Part shown: positions 25,772 through 34,570 of the stretch, piece by piece
Numbering within the stretch: the first letter of the stretch is position 1
Layout of the letters: every line of letters starts with the position of its first letter
Assembly: GCA_044226195.1 (NCBI GenBank)
Contig: JBGAHO010000005.1
Location: forward strand, 1-64,000
Length of the DNA stretch: 64,000 nt
DNA from: RPQJ01 sp044226195
GTDB taxonomy: Bacteria; Pseudomonadota; Gammaproteobacteria; Steroidobacterales; Steroidobacteraceae
Direction of reading: 5' to 3'
Program-made: the position numbers and the translations under genes
The notes under the pieces: model-generated
Database searches by the model: none
The model's input: the letters and a program-made list of their open reading frames with translations, nothing else
Told to the model about the DNA's origin: nothing

Positions 25772-27322
25772 TCAGAATTCGTATTCGAGGAGCAGGCGCA
25801 CCGTCGCGTCGGGCGACGCGTCGTTGAGGCCGACGAGCACCGCCGCTTCGTACCTGAACGCGCCGGTCGCGGTGCGCAGTCTGCCGAAGCAGGCCGGTCC
25901 GACCTGCTGTTCGTGATCGGCGAACGAGCCCATGTGACCCCAGTCGCCGAGTTCGCCGTACATCTCGAGGCCGGGTTCGAAGCGTTCGCCGAGCCGGTAG
26001 CGGTACTGCCAGGCGTAGGCCATCTCGGTGTCCGCCCCGCCGGTGAACTGGCGTTCGAAGGTCAGGTTGACGCGCGCCTCGTGGCGGCCGACGTCCTTCT
26101 GCGCCAGCAGCGCGAGTTCGAGGGCGTCGTGGCCGTCGTCCTCGAGCGAATGGGCGTATTCGGCGAGCAGCCCGAGGTCGGCCCAGTACTGCCCCTGCTC
26201 GGTCAGCTGAAAGACGTTCTCCGAAGCGATCTCCGTGGTCTCGAGCCGGCCGCCCGGTTCACGCTCGAACTCCGCGAGCAGCTCCGTGCGCCAGCGTGCG
26301 ACGGGCGACCACTCGAACTCCGCCTTGTACTGCTGGGCGCCGTCGAGGGCCGCGTCGTTGTCGATGTCGTAGTGACCGCGCAGTTCGATCGCCACCTCGC
26401 CCTGCTCGACGAGCGGCGAGTAAACGACGTGTGATGCTTCGGCGCGCGGTGCGGTCGCGAGGAGTCCGAGGGCGAGCACGCCGCAGGCCGCGGTGGCGAG
26501 CGGTGCAGCCGGCGCGCGTCCCGCCGGCCGGTTGACGATGCGGTCGAGAAGCACGATGCCCCCGAGCGTGACCGCGTAGAAGATCACCTGCGTCAGGCTC
26601 GGTCGATCGGCGTAACCGACGAGGACGTGCAGCAGCTCGCCCAGCACGCCGTTTTGCGGCAGCCAGCCCGAGCTGTCCCACAGCGGCTCGACGAGGCCCG
26701 GGAGCACGCCCGCCTGCACGAGGTAGCCGCCGGCCTGTCCCGCCATGCCCGCCGCGAGCAGGACGATCATCCAGCCGGTGACGGCGAAGAGGTGGCGCGT
26801 GGGGATGCGCAGCAGGCCGAGGTACAGCAGCGCGCCGACGGCGGCGCCCGCGACCAGGCCGGCCGCCGAGCCCGCCCACATTGCGCCCGCGTCCGTGCCG
26901 CCCGCGGCGATGCCGTACAGGAACAGCACCACCTCGGATCCCTCGCGCAACACCGCGAGGCCGACGACGAGGGCGAGCACCGAGAGCGGCCGCCGGCCCG
27001 CGCTCACGTCGTGGCCGACAGCGCGCATCTCGCTCGCGATGCGGGCGCCGTGGCGACTCATCCAGACCGCGTGCCAGGCGAGCATCGCCACGGCGGTCAG
27101 CAGGATGGCGGCGTTCAGGAGTTCCTGTCCCACGCCCTCGAATGCCGACGCGACCTGCTCGGCCCCGGCCGCGACCAGCAAGGCGCCCAGCACGCCGGCC
27201 AGCACGCCGCCCGCGATCCAGTGGCGGCTGCCGGCCACGCCGCGCGAGGCGGCGAGCACGATCCCGAGGACCAGGGCGGCCTCGAGCACTTCGCGGAAGA
27301 CGATGATCAGTGAGCCTGTCAT
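25772..27322 (-). CDS. FTR1-family iron permease fused to an exported beta-rich domain
   Basis: The first ~265 residues are an FTR1/EfeU permease with seven helices and both iron-site motifs, FREVLEA (residues 9-15) and REGSE (126-130). Normal family length is about 280. Here the frame continues: residues 268-296 form an eighth hydrophobic segment that looks like a signal peptide with an AEA-S cleavage site. About 220 residues of beta-rich, barrel-like sequence follow, ending LLLEYEF. Helix count predicts that this tail is exported. A GTG at about residue 257 could alternatively start a separate protein. It lies 13 bases after the cupredoxin gene and behind a Fur box. Confidence 0.88.
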   Translation of the reverse strand: MTGSLIIVFREVLEAALVLGIVLAASRGVAGSRHWIAGGVLAGVLGALLVAAGAEQVASAFEGVGQELLNAAILLTAVAMLAWHAVWMSRHGARIASEMRAVGHDVSAGRRPLSVLALVVGLAVLREGSEVVLFLYGIAAGGTDAGAMWAGSAAGLVAGAAVGALLYLGLLRIPTRHLFAVTGWMIVLLAAGMAGQAGGYLVQAGVLPGLVEPLWDSSGWLPQNGVLGELLHVLVGYADRPSLTQVIFYAVTLGGIVLLDRIVNRPAGRAPAAPLATAACGVLALGLLATAPRAEASHVVYSPLVEQGEVAIELRGHYDIDNDAALDGAQQYKAEFEWSPVARWRTELLAEFEREPGGRLETTEIASENVFQLTEQGQYWADLGLLAEYAHSLEDDGHDALELALLAQKDVGRHEARVNLTFERQFTGGADTEMAYAWQYRYRLGERFEPGLEMYGELGDWGHMGSFADHEQQVGPACFGRLRTATGAFRYEAAVLVGLNDASPDATVRLLLEYEF

Positions 27323-27335
27323 GGGAGGGGCCTCG

Positions 27336-27680
27336 TCACTGGACGATCAGCCAGCCGCGGGCGGTGCTGGCATTGAACTCACCGAAGAACTCGTATTTGC
27401 CCGGTTTCAGCGGGCCGACGAAGACCACGATGCGGCCGAGGCCGGGGACGACCTTCTCCCGGTTGAAGTCGTAGCTCTCGAACTCTTCCGGGGTCGGGTC
27501 CTGGTTCTCGACCACCAGCTTCACCTTGGTCCCGGCCGGGATGGCCAACTGGGTCGGAGCGAAGCGGTGGTCCTTGAGGACGAGCCGGTATTCCGGGGTA
27601 TCGGCGCGGCCCGGCAGCGGCAGGACGATGCTGGCCAGCCCGAGGACGGCGAGCAGGGCGGCAGGGAAGCGGTGGCGCAT
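27336..27680 (-). CDS. periplasmic cupredoxin-domain protein of the iron-uptake operon
   Basis: A 114-residue protein with a signal peptide (FPAALLAVLGLASIVLPLPG, cleavage near GRA-D) and a cupredoxin-like domain: YRLVLKDHRFAPTQLAIPAG, an acidic loop NQDPTPEEFESYDF, and LKPGKYEFFGEFN. It has no cysteine, so a blue-copper site is absent; the Glu-rich loop may hold iron or copper for delivery to FTR1, as proposed for EfeO-type domains. It is the first gene of the Fur-controlled pair. An alternative ATG at 27707 would add 9 residues. Confidence 0.85.
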   Translation of the reverse strand: MRHRFPAALLAVLGLASIVLPLPGRADTPEYRLVLKDHRFAPTQLAIPAGTKVKLVVENQDPTPEEFESYDFNREKVVPGLGRIVVFVGPLKPGKYEFFGEFNASTARGWLIVQ

Positions 27681-27720
27681 GGGGAGCGGGGGCCTCGTGT
27701 CCAACATGGTCGGTAGTATA

Positions 27721-27741
27721 TGCGAATGAGAACGATTCGCA
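27721..27741 (-). promoter_or_regulatory. Fur box
   Basis: TGCGAAT at 27721-27727 and ATTCGCA at 27735-27741 form a perfect 7-bp palindrome around GAGAACG. The core AATGAGAACGATT matches the proteobacterial Fur consensus closely. It lies 41 bases upstream of the cupredoxin start, so iron-replete Fur would repress cupredoxin-FTR1. It could also affect the divergent lipase gene. Confidence 0.85.
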
Positions 27742-27904
27742 ACTAAGTAGACCCCGCAATGAAGCGGACCCTCCCGATCCTCGCGGCGTGCATGCTTCTC
27801 GCTGGCGAGTCGCCCGGTTCGGAGGCAACATGGCATCGACCCGTCCTGCCGCTCGACAGGGTAGTCAACAAGAGACCTGAGCAACGGTTCGTCGAGGGAC
27901 GCGA

Positions 27905-28744
27905 TTGAAGCATCGCGAGTTCACGCTGGAAGGCGCGGGAGGTATCCCGCTGTTCGCGCAGGCCTGGTTGCCCGACGGCGCCCTCTCGTCCGTCGTGGTC
28001 GTCGCGCACGGTCTCGGCGAGCACAGCACCCGCTACCAGTGGCTGGCGGAGCGGCTCGTGGCCCAGGGTCGGGCGGTCTACGCCATCGATCATCGCGGGC
28101 ACGGGCGCTCGGGCGGACCGCGCGCCAACATCGAGCGCTTCGCCCACGTCGTCTCCGATTTCTGCACGTACGTCGGCCGGGCGCGTCGCCAGCATCCGGA
28201 CGTGCCCGCGTTCGTCTTCGGTCACAGCATGGGCGGTGCGATCGCGTTCGCGAGCGCGGCGCGCCTGCAGGACACCCTGAGCGGCCTCGTGCTCTCAGGG
28301 CCCGCGCTCGCCGCGGGCGATGCCGTGCCGACCCTGAAGTGGCTGTCGGCGCGCGTGCTGTCGCTCGTGGCGCCGAACACGGGCGTGCTGAAGCTGCCGG
28401 CGTCGGCCGTCAGTCGCGACCGCGCGGTAGTGCGCGCATACGAGACTGACCCGCTGGTGATGCACGAAGCCATTCCGGCGCGCACTGTCGTCGAGCTGTT
28501 GCAGGCGATGGCGACGTTTCCCGTGCTGGCGAGGCAGGTGCGCCTGCCGGTGCTGGTCCAGCACGGCACCGCCGATGCGCTGGTGCCGCTCGAAGCGGCG
28601 CGCGGCGTCCACCAGGCCATGGCATCGCGCGACCGGACCTTCCGGCCGTACGACGGGCTGTACCACGAGATCTACAACGAGCCCGAGCGCGAGCAGGTGC
28701 TGGCGGACCTGCTCAAGTGGCTGACGCTGCACGCCGCCGCGTGA
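27905..28744 (+). CDS. alpha/beta hydrolase, monoacylglycerol lipase-like
   Basis: This 279-residue serine hydrolase has the lysophospholipase/monoacylglycerol lipase pattern: VVVAHGLGEHSTRYQWLAERL, AIDHRGHGRSGGPRANI, nucleophile elbow FVFGHSMGGAIA, acid in QHGTADALVPLEAA, and His in YDGLYHEIYNEPER. It probably releases fatty acid from monoacylglycerol or lysolipids. TTG at 27905 is the start, with GAGGGA 6 bases upstream. It is divergent from the iron operon and runs toward cbbR. Confidence 0.9.
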   Translation: MKHREFTLEGAGGIPLFAQAWLPDGALSSVVVVAHGLGEHSTRYQWLAERLVAQGRAVYAIDHRGHGRSGGPRANIERFAHVVSDFCTYVGRARRQHPDVPAFVFGHSMGGAIAFASAARLQDTLSGLVLSGPALAAGDAVPTLKWLSARVLSLVAPNTGVLKLPASAVSRDRAVVRAYETDPLVMHEAIPARTVVELLQAMATFPVLARQVRLPVLVQHGTADALVPLEAARGVHQAMASRDRTFRPYDGLYHEIYNEPEREQVLADLLKWLTLHAAA

Positions 28745-28754
28745 ATTCCCGCGG

Positions 28755-29729
28755 CTAGCGGTGCCGCGTGGCCTCGAGCAGCCTGCGCGTGCGCGCCTCG
28801 ACCTTGCGTGCGCCCTCGGTCAGCAGGAACTCGCGGAAGGCCGTCGCCGCCGGCGGCAGCCAGCGTTCGCCGTGATGCACCACGTACCACGTGCGCTGGA
28901 TCGGCGTGAAATCGATGTCGAGGCGCTGCAGTGCGCCGGTCTCGAGTTCGAGGAACAGCGTGTGCATCGAGGTGAGGCTGACGCCGAGTCGCGACATCAC
29001 GGCGTGCTTGACCATCTCGTTGCCGGTCACGGTGATGCGCTCGCGCGGCACGATGCGATGGATGTCGAGGAAGGCGTTCAGCATCGAGCGCGTGCCCGAG
29101 CCCGCCTCGCGCTGCACGATGCTCTCGTGGCGCAATTCGATGGGCGCGATGCCGCGCGCCGCGGCGAGCGGATGTCCCGGCCACGCGATGAACACGTGGG
29201 GGTTCACGGCGAGCGGTTCGTGCACCAGCACGTCCGTCGGCAGCACGACACTGTCCTGCTTCGCCTCGGGTCCGCGCCCCATCAGCGCGAGGTCGACCTC
29301 GCCCTCGAGCAGGCGTCGCGACAGTTCCTCGCGCGAGGAGACCGCCATCTGCACCGACACGCCGGGCCGGCGCTCGCGGAATTCCGCCAGCAGGGGCGGC
29401 AGGATGTGCGTGCCGGTGGCGAGGATGCCGAGGTGCAGCGTGCCGTCGTCGGCTTTCTTGAGCGCGTCCATCTCCTTGGCGAAGTGGCTGATGCGCACGT
29501 GCACGTCGTTGGCGGCCGCGAGCGCGCGCTCACCCGCGACCGTCAGTCGCAGCCGCCGCCCGATCCGATCGAACACCGGCACGCCGAGGACGCGCTCGAG
29601 CTGCTGGATCTGCTGGGTGACAGCCGGGCCCGTCATGTGCAGCACCTGCGAGGCCCGGGTCATGGAACCCGACTCGGCGACGGCTTTGAGGACCTGGAGC
29701 TGCCGGAAATTCAGGTGGCGCGGATCCAT
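28755..29729 (-). CDS. cbbR: LysR-type regulator of the Calvin cycle operon
   Basis: The 324-residue LysR regulator has a winged helix-turn-helix at the N-terminus (RQLQVLKAVAESGSMTRASQ, QQIQQLERVLGVPVFDR) and a substrate-binding effector domain containing REAGSGTRSMLNAFL, typical of CbbR. It is divergent from cbbL across 103 bases, the classic cbbR arrangement, and would activate cbbLSX-fbp-cbbP in response to metabolites such as RuBP or PEP. ATG at 29729 is preferred to a TTG two codons earlier. Confidence 0.93.
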   Translation of the reverse strand: MDPRHLNFRQLQVLKAVAESGSMTRASQVLHMTGPAVTQQIQQLERVLGVPVFDRIGRRLRLTVAGERALAAANDVHVRISHFAKEMDALKKADDGTLHLGILATGTHILPPLLAEFRERRPGVSVQMAVSSREELSRRLLEGEVDLALMGRGPEAKQDSVVLPTDVLVHEPLAVNPHVFIAWPGHPLAAARGIAPIELRHESIVQREAGSGTRSMLNAFLDIHRIVPRERITVTGNEMVKHAVMSRLGVSLTSMHTLFLELETGALQRLDIDFTPIQRTWYVVHHGERWLPPAATAFREFLLTEGARKVEARTRRLLEATRHR

Positions 29730-29832
29730 AAGCAAGACTTAGTATAAAATCAATAAATCCTAAGTATTAATTATCTGAATGCACCCCTAAAGTCCACCCA
29801 CCGCAGATTTCGCGGCCCCGGAGGGCGGACAG
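29730..29832 (+). promoter_or_regulatory. cbbR-cbbL intergenic control region
   Basis: Positions 29735-29780 are strikingly AT-rich within GC-rich DNA. ACTTAG (29737-29742) and CTAAGT (29760-29765) form an inverted repeat, and TTAGTAT/TAAGTAT recur as near-direct repeats 22 bases apart, about two helical turns. This fits tandem LysR recognition and activation sites. A ribosome site GGAGGG lies about 10 bases before the cbbL ATG. Exact promoter hexamers are not assigned. Confidence 0.7.
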
Positions 29833-31272
29833 ATGGTGAAGGCAGCAGATCGCTACAAGGCCGGCGTGCTCAAGTACAAGGAGATGGGGTACTGGGTGCC
29901 GGGGTACGAACCCAAGCCGACGGACCTCGTCGCCGTCTTCCGCATCACGCCCCAGGAAGGGGTGGACCCGGAGGAGGCCGCGGCCGCCGTGGCCGGTGAG
30001 TCGTCGACTGCCACCTGGACGGTCGTGTGGACCGACCGCCTGACTGCCTGCGAGAACTACCGCGCCAAGGCCTACGAGGTGCAGCCGGTGCCGGGCATCC
30101 CCGGCCAGTACTTCGCGTACATCGCCTACGACCTCGACCTGTTCGAGGAAGGCTCGATCGCGAACCTCACCGCCTCGATCATCGGCAACGTCTTCAGCTT
30201 CAAGCCGCTGAAGGCAGCGCGCCTCGAGGACATGCACTTCCCGGTCGCGTACGTGAAGACCTTCAAGGGCCCGCCCACCGGCATCGTCGTGGAGCGCGAG
30301 CGCCTCGACAAGTACGGTCGTCCGCTGCTCGGCGCGACGATCAAGCCGAAGCTCGGGCTCTCCGGCAAGAACTACGGCCGCGTGGTGTACGAGGCGCTCC
30401 TCGGCGGCCTCGACTTCACCAAGGACGACGAGAACATCAACTCGCAGCCGTTCATGCACTGGCGCGACCGCTTCGGCTTCTGCATGGAAGCCGTGCAGAA
30501 GTCGCAGGCCGCGAGCGGCGAGGTGAAGGGTCATTACCTGAACATCACCGCCGGCACGATGGAGGAGATGTACAAGCGCGCCGAGTTCGCCAAGCAGCTC
30601 GGCTCCTGCATCGTCATGGTCGACCTGGTGATCGGCTGGACGGCGATCCAGTCGATGTCGAACTGGGCGCGCGACAACGACATGATCCTGCACATGCACC
30701 GCGCCGGACACGGCACGTACACGCGGCAGAAGTCGCACGGCGTGTCGTTCCGCGTGATCGCCAAGTGGCTGCGCCTCGCGGGCGTGGACCACCTGCATGC
30801 CGGCACGGCGGTCGGCAAGCTCGAAGGTGACCCGCTCACCGTGCAGGGCTACTACAACATCTGCCGCGACTCCTACACGACGAAGGACCTGCCGCGCGGC
30901 ATCTTCTTCGACCAGGACTGGGCGGGCCTGCGCAAGGTCATGCCGGTCGCCTCGGGCGGCATCCACGCCGGCCAGATGCACCAGCTGATCGACCTGTTCG
31001 GCGACGACGTGGTGCTGCAGTTCGGCGGCGGCACGATCGGCCACCCGATGGGCATCCAGGCCGGCGCCACCGCGAACCGCGTCGCGCTGGAGGCGATGGT
31101 GCTCGCGCGCAACGAGGGCAAGGACATCAAGAACGAGGGTCCGGAGATCCTCGCGACGGCCGCCAAGACCTGCAAGCCGCTGGAAGCGGCCCTCAAGACC
31201 TGGAAGGACGTCAGCTTCAACTACACCTCGACCGACACCTCGGACTTCGTGCCGCAGGTCAGCGTCGCCTGA
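29833..31272 (+). CDS. cbbL: RubisCO large subunit, form IC
   Basis: The 479-residue catalytic subunit fixes CO2 onto RuBP. Active-site elements are intact: TACENYRAKAYEV near 70, TIKPKLGLSG (catalytic Lys), GGLDFTKDDENINSQPF (carbamylated Lys plus metal-binding Asp and Glu), HMHRAGHGTYTRQ, and loop 6 GTAVGKLEGDP. The N-terminus RYKAGVLKYKEMGYW and the block ITPQEGVDPEEAAAAVAGES are red-type form IC, not carboxysomal form IA. No carboxysome genes are near. It leads cbbL-cbbS-cbbX-fbp-cbbP. Confidence 0.98.
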   Translation: MVKAADRYKAGVLKYKEMGYWVPGYEPKPTDLVAVFRITPQEGVDPEEAAAAVAGESSTATWTVVWTDRLTACENYRAKAYEVQPVPGIPGQYFAYIAYDLDLFEEGSIANLTASIIGNVFSFKPLKAARLEDMHFPVAYVKTFKGPPTGIVVERERLDKYGRPLLGATIKPKLGLSGKNYGRVVYEALLGGLDFTKDDENINSQPFMHWRDRFGFCMEAVQKSQAASGEVKGHYLNITAGTMEEMYKRAEFAKQLGSCIVMVDLVIGWTAIQSMSNWARDNDMILHMHRAGHGTYTRQKSHGVSFRVIAKWLRLAGVDHLHAGTAVGKLEGDPLTVQGYYNICRDSYTTKDLPRGIFFDQDWAGLRKVMPVASGGIHAGQMHQLIDLFGDDVVLQFGGGTIGHPMGIQAGATANRVALEAMVLARNEGKDIKNEGPEILATAAKTCKPLEAALKTWKDVSFNYTSTDTSDFVPQVSVA

Positions 31273-31289
31273 GCGAAAGGAGAGCACCC

Positions 31290-31676
31290 ATGAAGATCAC
31301 GCAAGGCACCTTCTCCTTCCTGCCGGACCTGACCGACGAGCAGATCGCGAAGCAGGTGGATTACGCGCTCGCCAACCACTGGGCCGTGTCGGTCGAGTTC
31401 ACGGACGACCCGCACCCGCGCAACACCTACTGGGAGATGTGGGGCATGCCCATGTTCGACCTGAAGGATGCGGCAGGCGTGCTGGCCGAGGTGCGCGAGT
31501 GCCGCAAGGCGCATCCCGACTGCTACATCAAGCTGAACGGCTTCGACTCGACCCGCGGCTTCGAGACCATGCGCATGTCGTTCATGGTGCACCGGCCCCA
31601 GGTCGAGGCGAAGTACAAGCTGCGCCGCGACGAGAACGAGGGCCGGCTCATCCGCTACACGCTCGAGCGCGCATGA
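31290..31676 (+). CDS. cbbS: RubisCO small subunit, form IC
   Basis: A 128-residue small subunit with the red-type pattern: TQGTFSFLPDLTDEQIAKQV, FTDDPHPRNTYWEMWGMPMF, and a C-terminal extension YKLRRDENEGRLIRYTLERA characteristic of form IC/ID. It forms the L8S8 enzyme with CbbL. The start has AAAGGAGAG 7 bases upstream, 17 bases after cbbL. Its stop overlaps cbbX as ATGA. Confidence 0.97.
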   Translation: MKITQGTFSFLPDLTDEQIAKQVDYALANHWAVSVEFTDDPHPRNTYWEMWGMPMFDLKDAAGVLAEVRECRKAHPDCYIKLNGFDSTRGFETMRMSFMVHRPQVEAKYKLRRDENEGRLIRYTLERA

Positions 31677-32545
31677 GCGGCACCTTCGACCTGCAGGCGG
31701 AACTCCGTGACTCCGGCGTCACGGAGGTCCTCGACGAGCTCGACCGCGACCTGGTCGGGCTCGTCCCGGTCAAGACGCGCATCCGCGAGATCGCGTCGCT
31801 GCTGGTCGTCGATCGTGCCCGCGCAGCCCTCGGGGTCGAAGGCAGCAAGCCTTCCCTGCACATGTGCTTCACGGGCAACCCGGGCACCGGCAAGACCACC
31901 GTGGCGATGCGGATGGCGACCATCCTGCATCGCCTCGGCCACGTCCGGAAGGGCCACCTCGTCGCCGTCACGCGCGACGACCTGGTCGGCCAGTACATCG
32001 GCCACACGGCGCCGAAGACCAAGGAAATCCTCAAGCGCGCCATGGGCGGCGTGCTGTTCATCGACGAGGCGTACTACCTGTACCGCCCGGAGAACGAGCG
32101 CGACTACGGCCAGGAGGCCATCGAGATCCTCATGCAGGTCATGGAGAACCAGCGCGAGGACCTCGTGGTGATCTTCGCGGGTTACAAGGACCGCATGGAC
32201 ACCTTCTTCCGCAGCAACCCGGGTCTCGGCTCGCGCGTCGCGCACAACATCGACTTCCCCGACTACAGCGTGTCCGAGCTCGAGGTCATCGCCGGCAAGA
32301 TGGTCGCGGGCCTCGGCCTCAAGCTGTCGACGAGCGGCGCCCAGGCGCTGTCGGACTACCTCCGGCTGCGCATCCAGCAGCCGAACTTCTCCAACGCGCG
32401 CTCCGTCCGCAACGCGCTCGACCGGGCCCGGCTGCGCCAGGCCCGCCGCCTGCTCGAGGCCGGGCGCGTCGATGCCGACATGCTCGTGACGCTCGAAGCC
32501 GAAGACTTCCTGGCGAGCCGCGTGTTCGCCGCCGCGACCGCCTGA
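31673..32545 (+). CDS. cbbX: red-type RubisCO activase CbbX
   Basis: The 290-residue AAA+ protein removes inhibitory sugar phosphates from red-type RubisCO. Walker A GNPGTGKTT is at 68-76, Walker B VLFIDEA at 127-133; the pore-loop region DLVGQYIGHTAPKT and sensor/arginine-finger part RSNPGLGSRVAHNIDFPDY are present. ATG at 31673 overlaps the cbbS stop by 4 bases, ensuring coupled synthesis with its client. Confidence 0.96.
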   Translation: MSGTFDLQAELRDSGVTEVLDELDRDLVGLVPVKTRIREIASLLVVDRARAALGVEGSKPSLHMCFTGNPGTGKTTVAMRMATILHRLGHVRKGHLVAVTRDDLVGQYIGHTAPKTKEILKRAMGGVLFIDEAYYLYRPENERDYGQEAIEILMQVMENQREDLVVIFAGYKDRMDTFFRSNPGLGSRVAHNIDFPDYSVSELEVIAGKMVAGLGLKLSTSGAQALSDYLRLRIQQPNFSNARSVRNALDRARLRQARRLLEAGRVDADMLVTLEAEDFLASRVFAAATA

Positions 32546-32563
32546 TCCGTCCAAGGAGTGACC

Positions 32564-33660
32564 ATGCTCAATCCCGGCTACACCACGCTGTCGAAGTTCC
32601 TCATCCAGCACGTGCCGGAAGGACCGCATGGGCGCGAACTCGCCGCGTTGCTGGTCGACGTCGCGGCCGTGATCAAGGCGATCTCCGCGGCGGTCGGCAA
32701 GGGCCCGCTCTCCGGCATGTCCGGGCTCGCCGGCTCGGAGAACGCGCAGGGCGAAACGCAGAAGAAGCTCGACGTCGTGAGCGACGAGCTGTTCGTGCGC
32801 GGCGTGGAGTGGAGCGGCCTCGTGGGCGCGCTCGCCTCCGAGGAAATGGACGACGTGCACTTCGTCGAGGGCCACGGCCGCCTCGCGCTGGTGTTCGACC
32901 CGCTCGACGGCTCGAGCAACATCGACGTCAACGTCGCCATCGGCTCGATCTTCTCCGTGCTGGCGCTGCCCGAGGGTGCGTCGACCGCCATGTCGGTGAT
33001 GCAGCCGGGCACGAAGCAGCTGGCCGCGGGTTACGCGATCTACGGCCCGTCGACGCAGCTGGTGCTGACCGTCGGCACCGGGACGCACGGGTTCACGCTC
33101 GATCGCGAGATCGGCAACTTCATCCTGACGAACCCGGACATCCGCATTCCGGAGGACACGTCGGAGTATTCGATCAATGCGTCGAACCGGCGCTTCTGGG
33201 AGTCGCCGGTGCAGCGCTACGTGGACGAGTGCAAGGCCGGCAAGGAAGGCCCCCGCGGCCGCGACTTCAACACGCGCTGGGTCGCTTCGTTGGTGGCCGA
33301 CATCCACCGCATCCTGATGCGCGGCGGCATTTACCTCTATCCGCGCGACCAGAAGGAAGCCAACCGCCAGGGCCGCCTGCGCCTGATGTACGAGGGCAAC
33401 CCGATCGCCATGCTGATCGAGCAGGCCGGCGGGAGAGCGGGCCCTTGCCGACCGCCCCGGCGGGCGCCCTGCCGACCCCCGCCCGGGGCCGCATCCTCGA
33501 GGTCGAGCCCGAGCGCCTGCACCAGCGCGTGCCGCTGATCGTCGGCTCGCAGAACGAGGTGGCCCGCGTCGAGCAGTACCATCGCGAGTACGACCGCGGG
33601 GAAGACAAGCCCTACAGCTCGCCGCTGTTCGGCGAGCGCTCGCTGTTCTCGAACGTCTGA
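32564..33660 (+). CDS. fbp: class I fructose-1,6-bisphosphatase, interrupted by an apparent frameshift
   Basis: The enzyme makes fructose 6-phosphate in the Calvin cycle and gluconeogenesis. From ATG 32564 (AAGGAG site) the frame gives NPGYTTLSKFL, VFDPLDGSSNIDVNVAIGSIFSV and the C-terminal-half block LMYEGNPIAMLIEQAGG, then runs into an arginine/proline-rich non-family tail to 33538. The missing C-terminus (RILEVEPERLHQRVPLIVGS to SLFSNV) continues in another frame to 33660. One missing base near 33430-33440 would restore about 365 residues. The same spot holds an imperfect 24-base duplication. It may be a true mutation or a sequencing error in a G run. Confidence 0.9.
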
Positions 33661-33682
33661 GTCGATTCCCGGAGATCCCGAC

Positions 33683-34558
33683 ATGTCCGCACGCCATCCC
33701 ATCATCGCCGTGACCGGTTCTTCGGGCGCGGGCACGACCACCGTCAAGACGACGTTCGAGTGGATCTTCCGGCGCGAGAAGATCGACGCCGCCATCGTCG
33801 AGGGCGACGCCTTTCACCGCTACGACCGCATGGAAATGCGCGGCAAGATGAAGGAAGCCGAGGCGGCGGGGAACAAGAACTTCTCGCACTTCGGGCCGGA
33901 CTCGAACCGCTTCGGCGATCTCGAGGAACTCTTCAAGAGCTATTCGCTGAGCGGCAAGGGCAAGTCGCGCCGCTACATCCACGATGCGGACGAGGCCCAG
34001 AAGTACGGCGGCTCGCCCGGCACGTTCACGGACTGGGAGGACATCGGCGAAGGCTCGGACATGCTCTTCTACGAGGGCCTGCACGGCGCCGTGCAGACGG
34101 CCGAGCACAATGTCGCGAAGTACCCGGACCTGCTGATCGGCGTCGTGCCGATCATCAACCTCGAGTGGATCCAGAAGCTGCACCGCGACCGGCGCACGCG
34201 CGGCTACAGCACCGAGGCGGTGGTCGACACGATCCTGCGCCGCATGCCGGACTACGTGAACTACATCACCCCGCAGTTCTCGCGCACGCACATCAACTTC
34301 CAGCGCGTGCCGACGGTGGACACCTCGAACCCGTTCATCGCCAACGACATCCCGACGCCGGACGAGAGTTTCCTGATCATCCGCTTCGCCAACCCGAAGG
34401 GCATCGACTTCCCGTACCTGCTGTCGATGATCAGCGACTCGTTCATGTCGCGCCCCAATACCATCGTGTGCCCGGGCGGCAAGCTGCCGCTCGCGATGCA
34501 GATCATCCTCACGCCGCTGATCCTGCGGCTGATGGACACGAAGAAGCGCGCGTACTGA
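33683..34558 (+). CDS. cbbP: phosphoribulokinase
   Basis: The 291-residue protein matches the bacterial class of PRK, which makes ribulose 1,5-bisphosphate. The P-loop is AVTGSSGAGTTTVKTTFEWI at residues 9-28, followed by IVEGDAFHRYDRMEM with the catalytic Asp, the SHFGPDSNRFGDLEEL block, FYEGLHGAV, and RRTRGYSTEAVVDTILRRMPDYVNYI. It starts 22 bases after fbp and completes the cbb operon. Confidence 0.97.
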   Translation: MSARHPIIAVTGSSGAGTTTVKTTFEWIFRREKIDAAIVEGDAFHRYDRMEMRGKMKEAEAAGNKNFSHFGPDSNRFGDLEELFKSYSLSGKGKSRRYIHDADEAQKYGGSPGTFTDWEDIGEGSDMLFYEGLHGAVQTAEHNVAKYPDLLIGVVPIINLEWIQKLHRDRRTRGYSTEAVVDTILRRMPDYVNYITPQFSRTHINFQRVPTVDTSNPFIANDIPTPDESFLIIRFANPKGIDFPYLLSMISDSFMSRPNTIVCPGGKLPLAMQIILTPLILRLMDTKKRAY

Positions 34559-34570
34559 GCCGGGGCCGGG

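Noticed and set aside
29833..31676. Carboxysome-associated (form IA) RubisCO
   Set aside because: The large-subunit N-terminus, the long small-subunit C-terminus and the neighbouring cbbX are all form IC; no shell genes are present.
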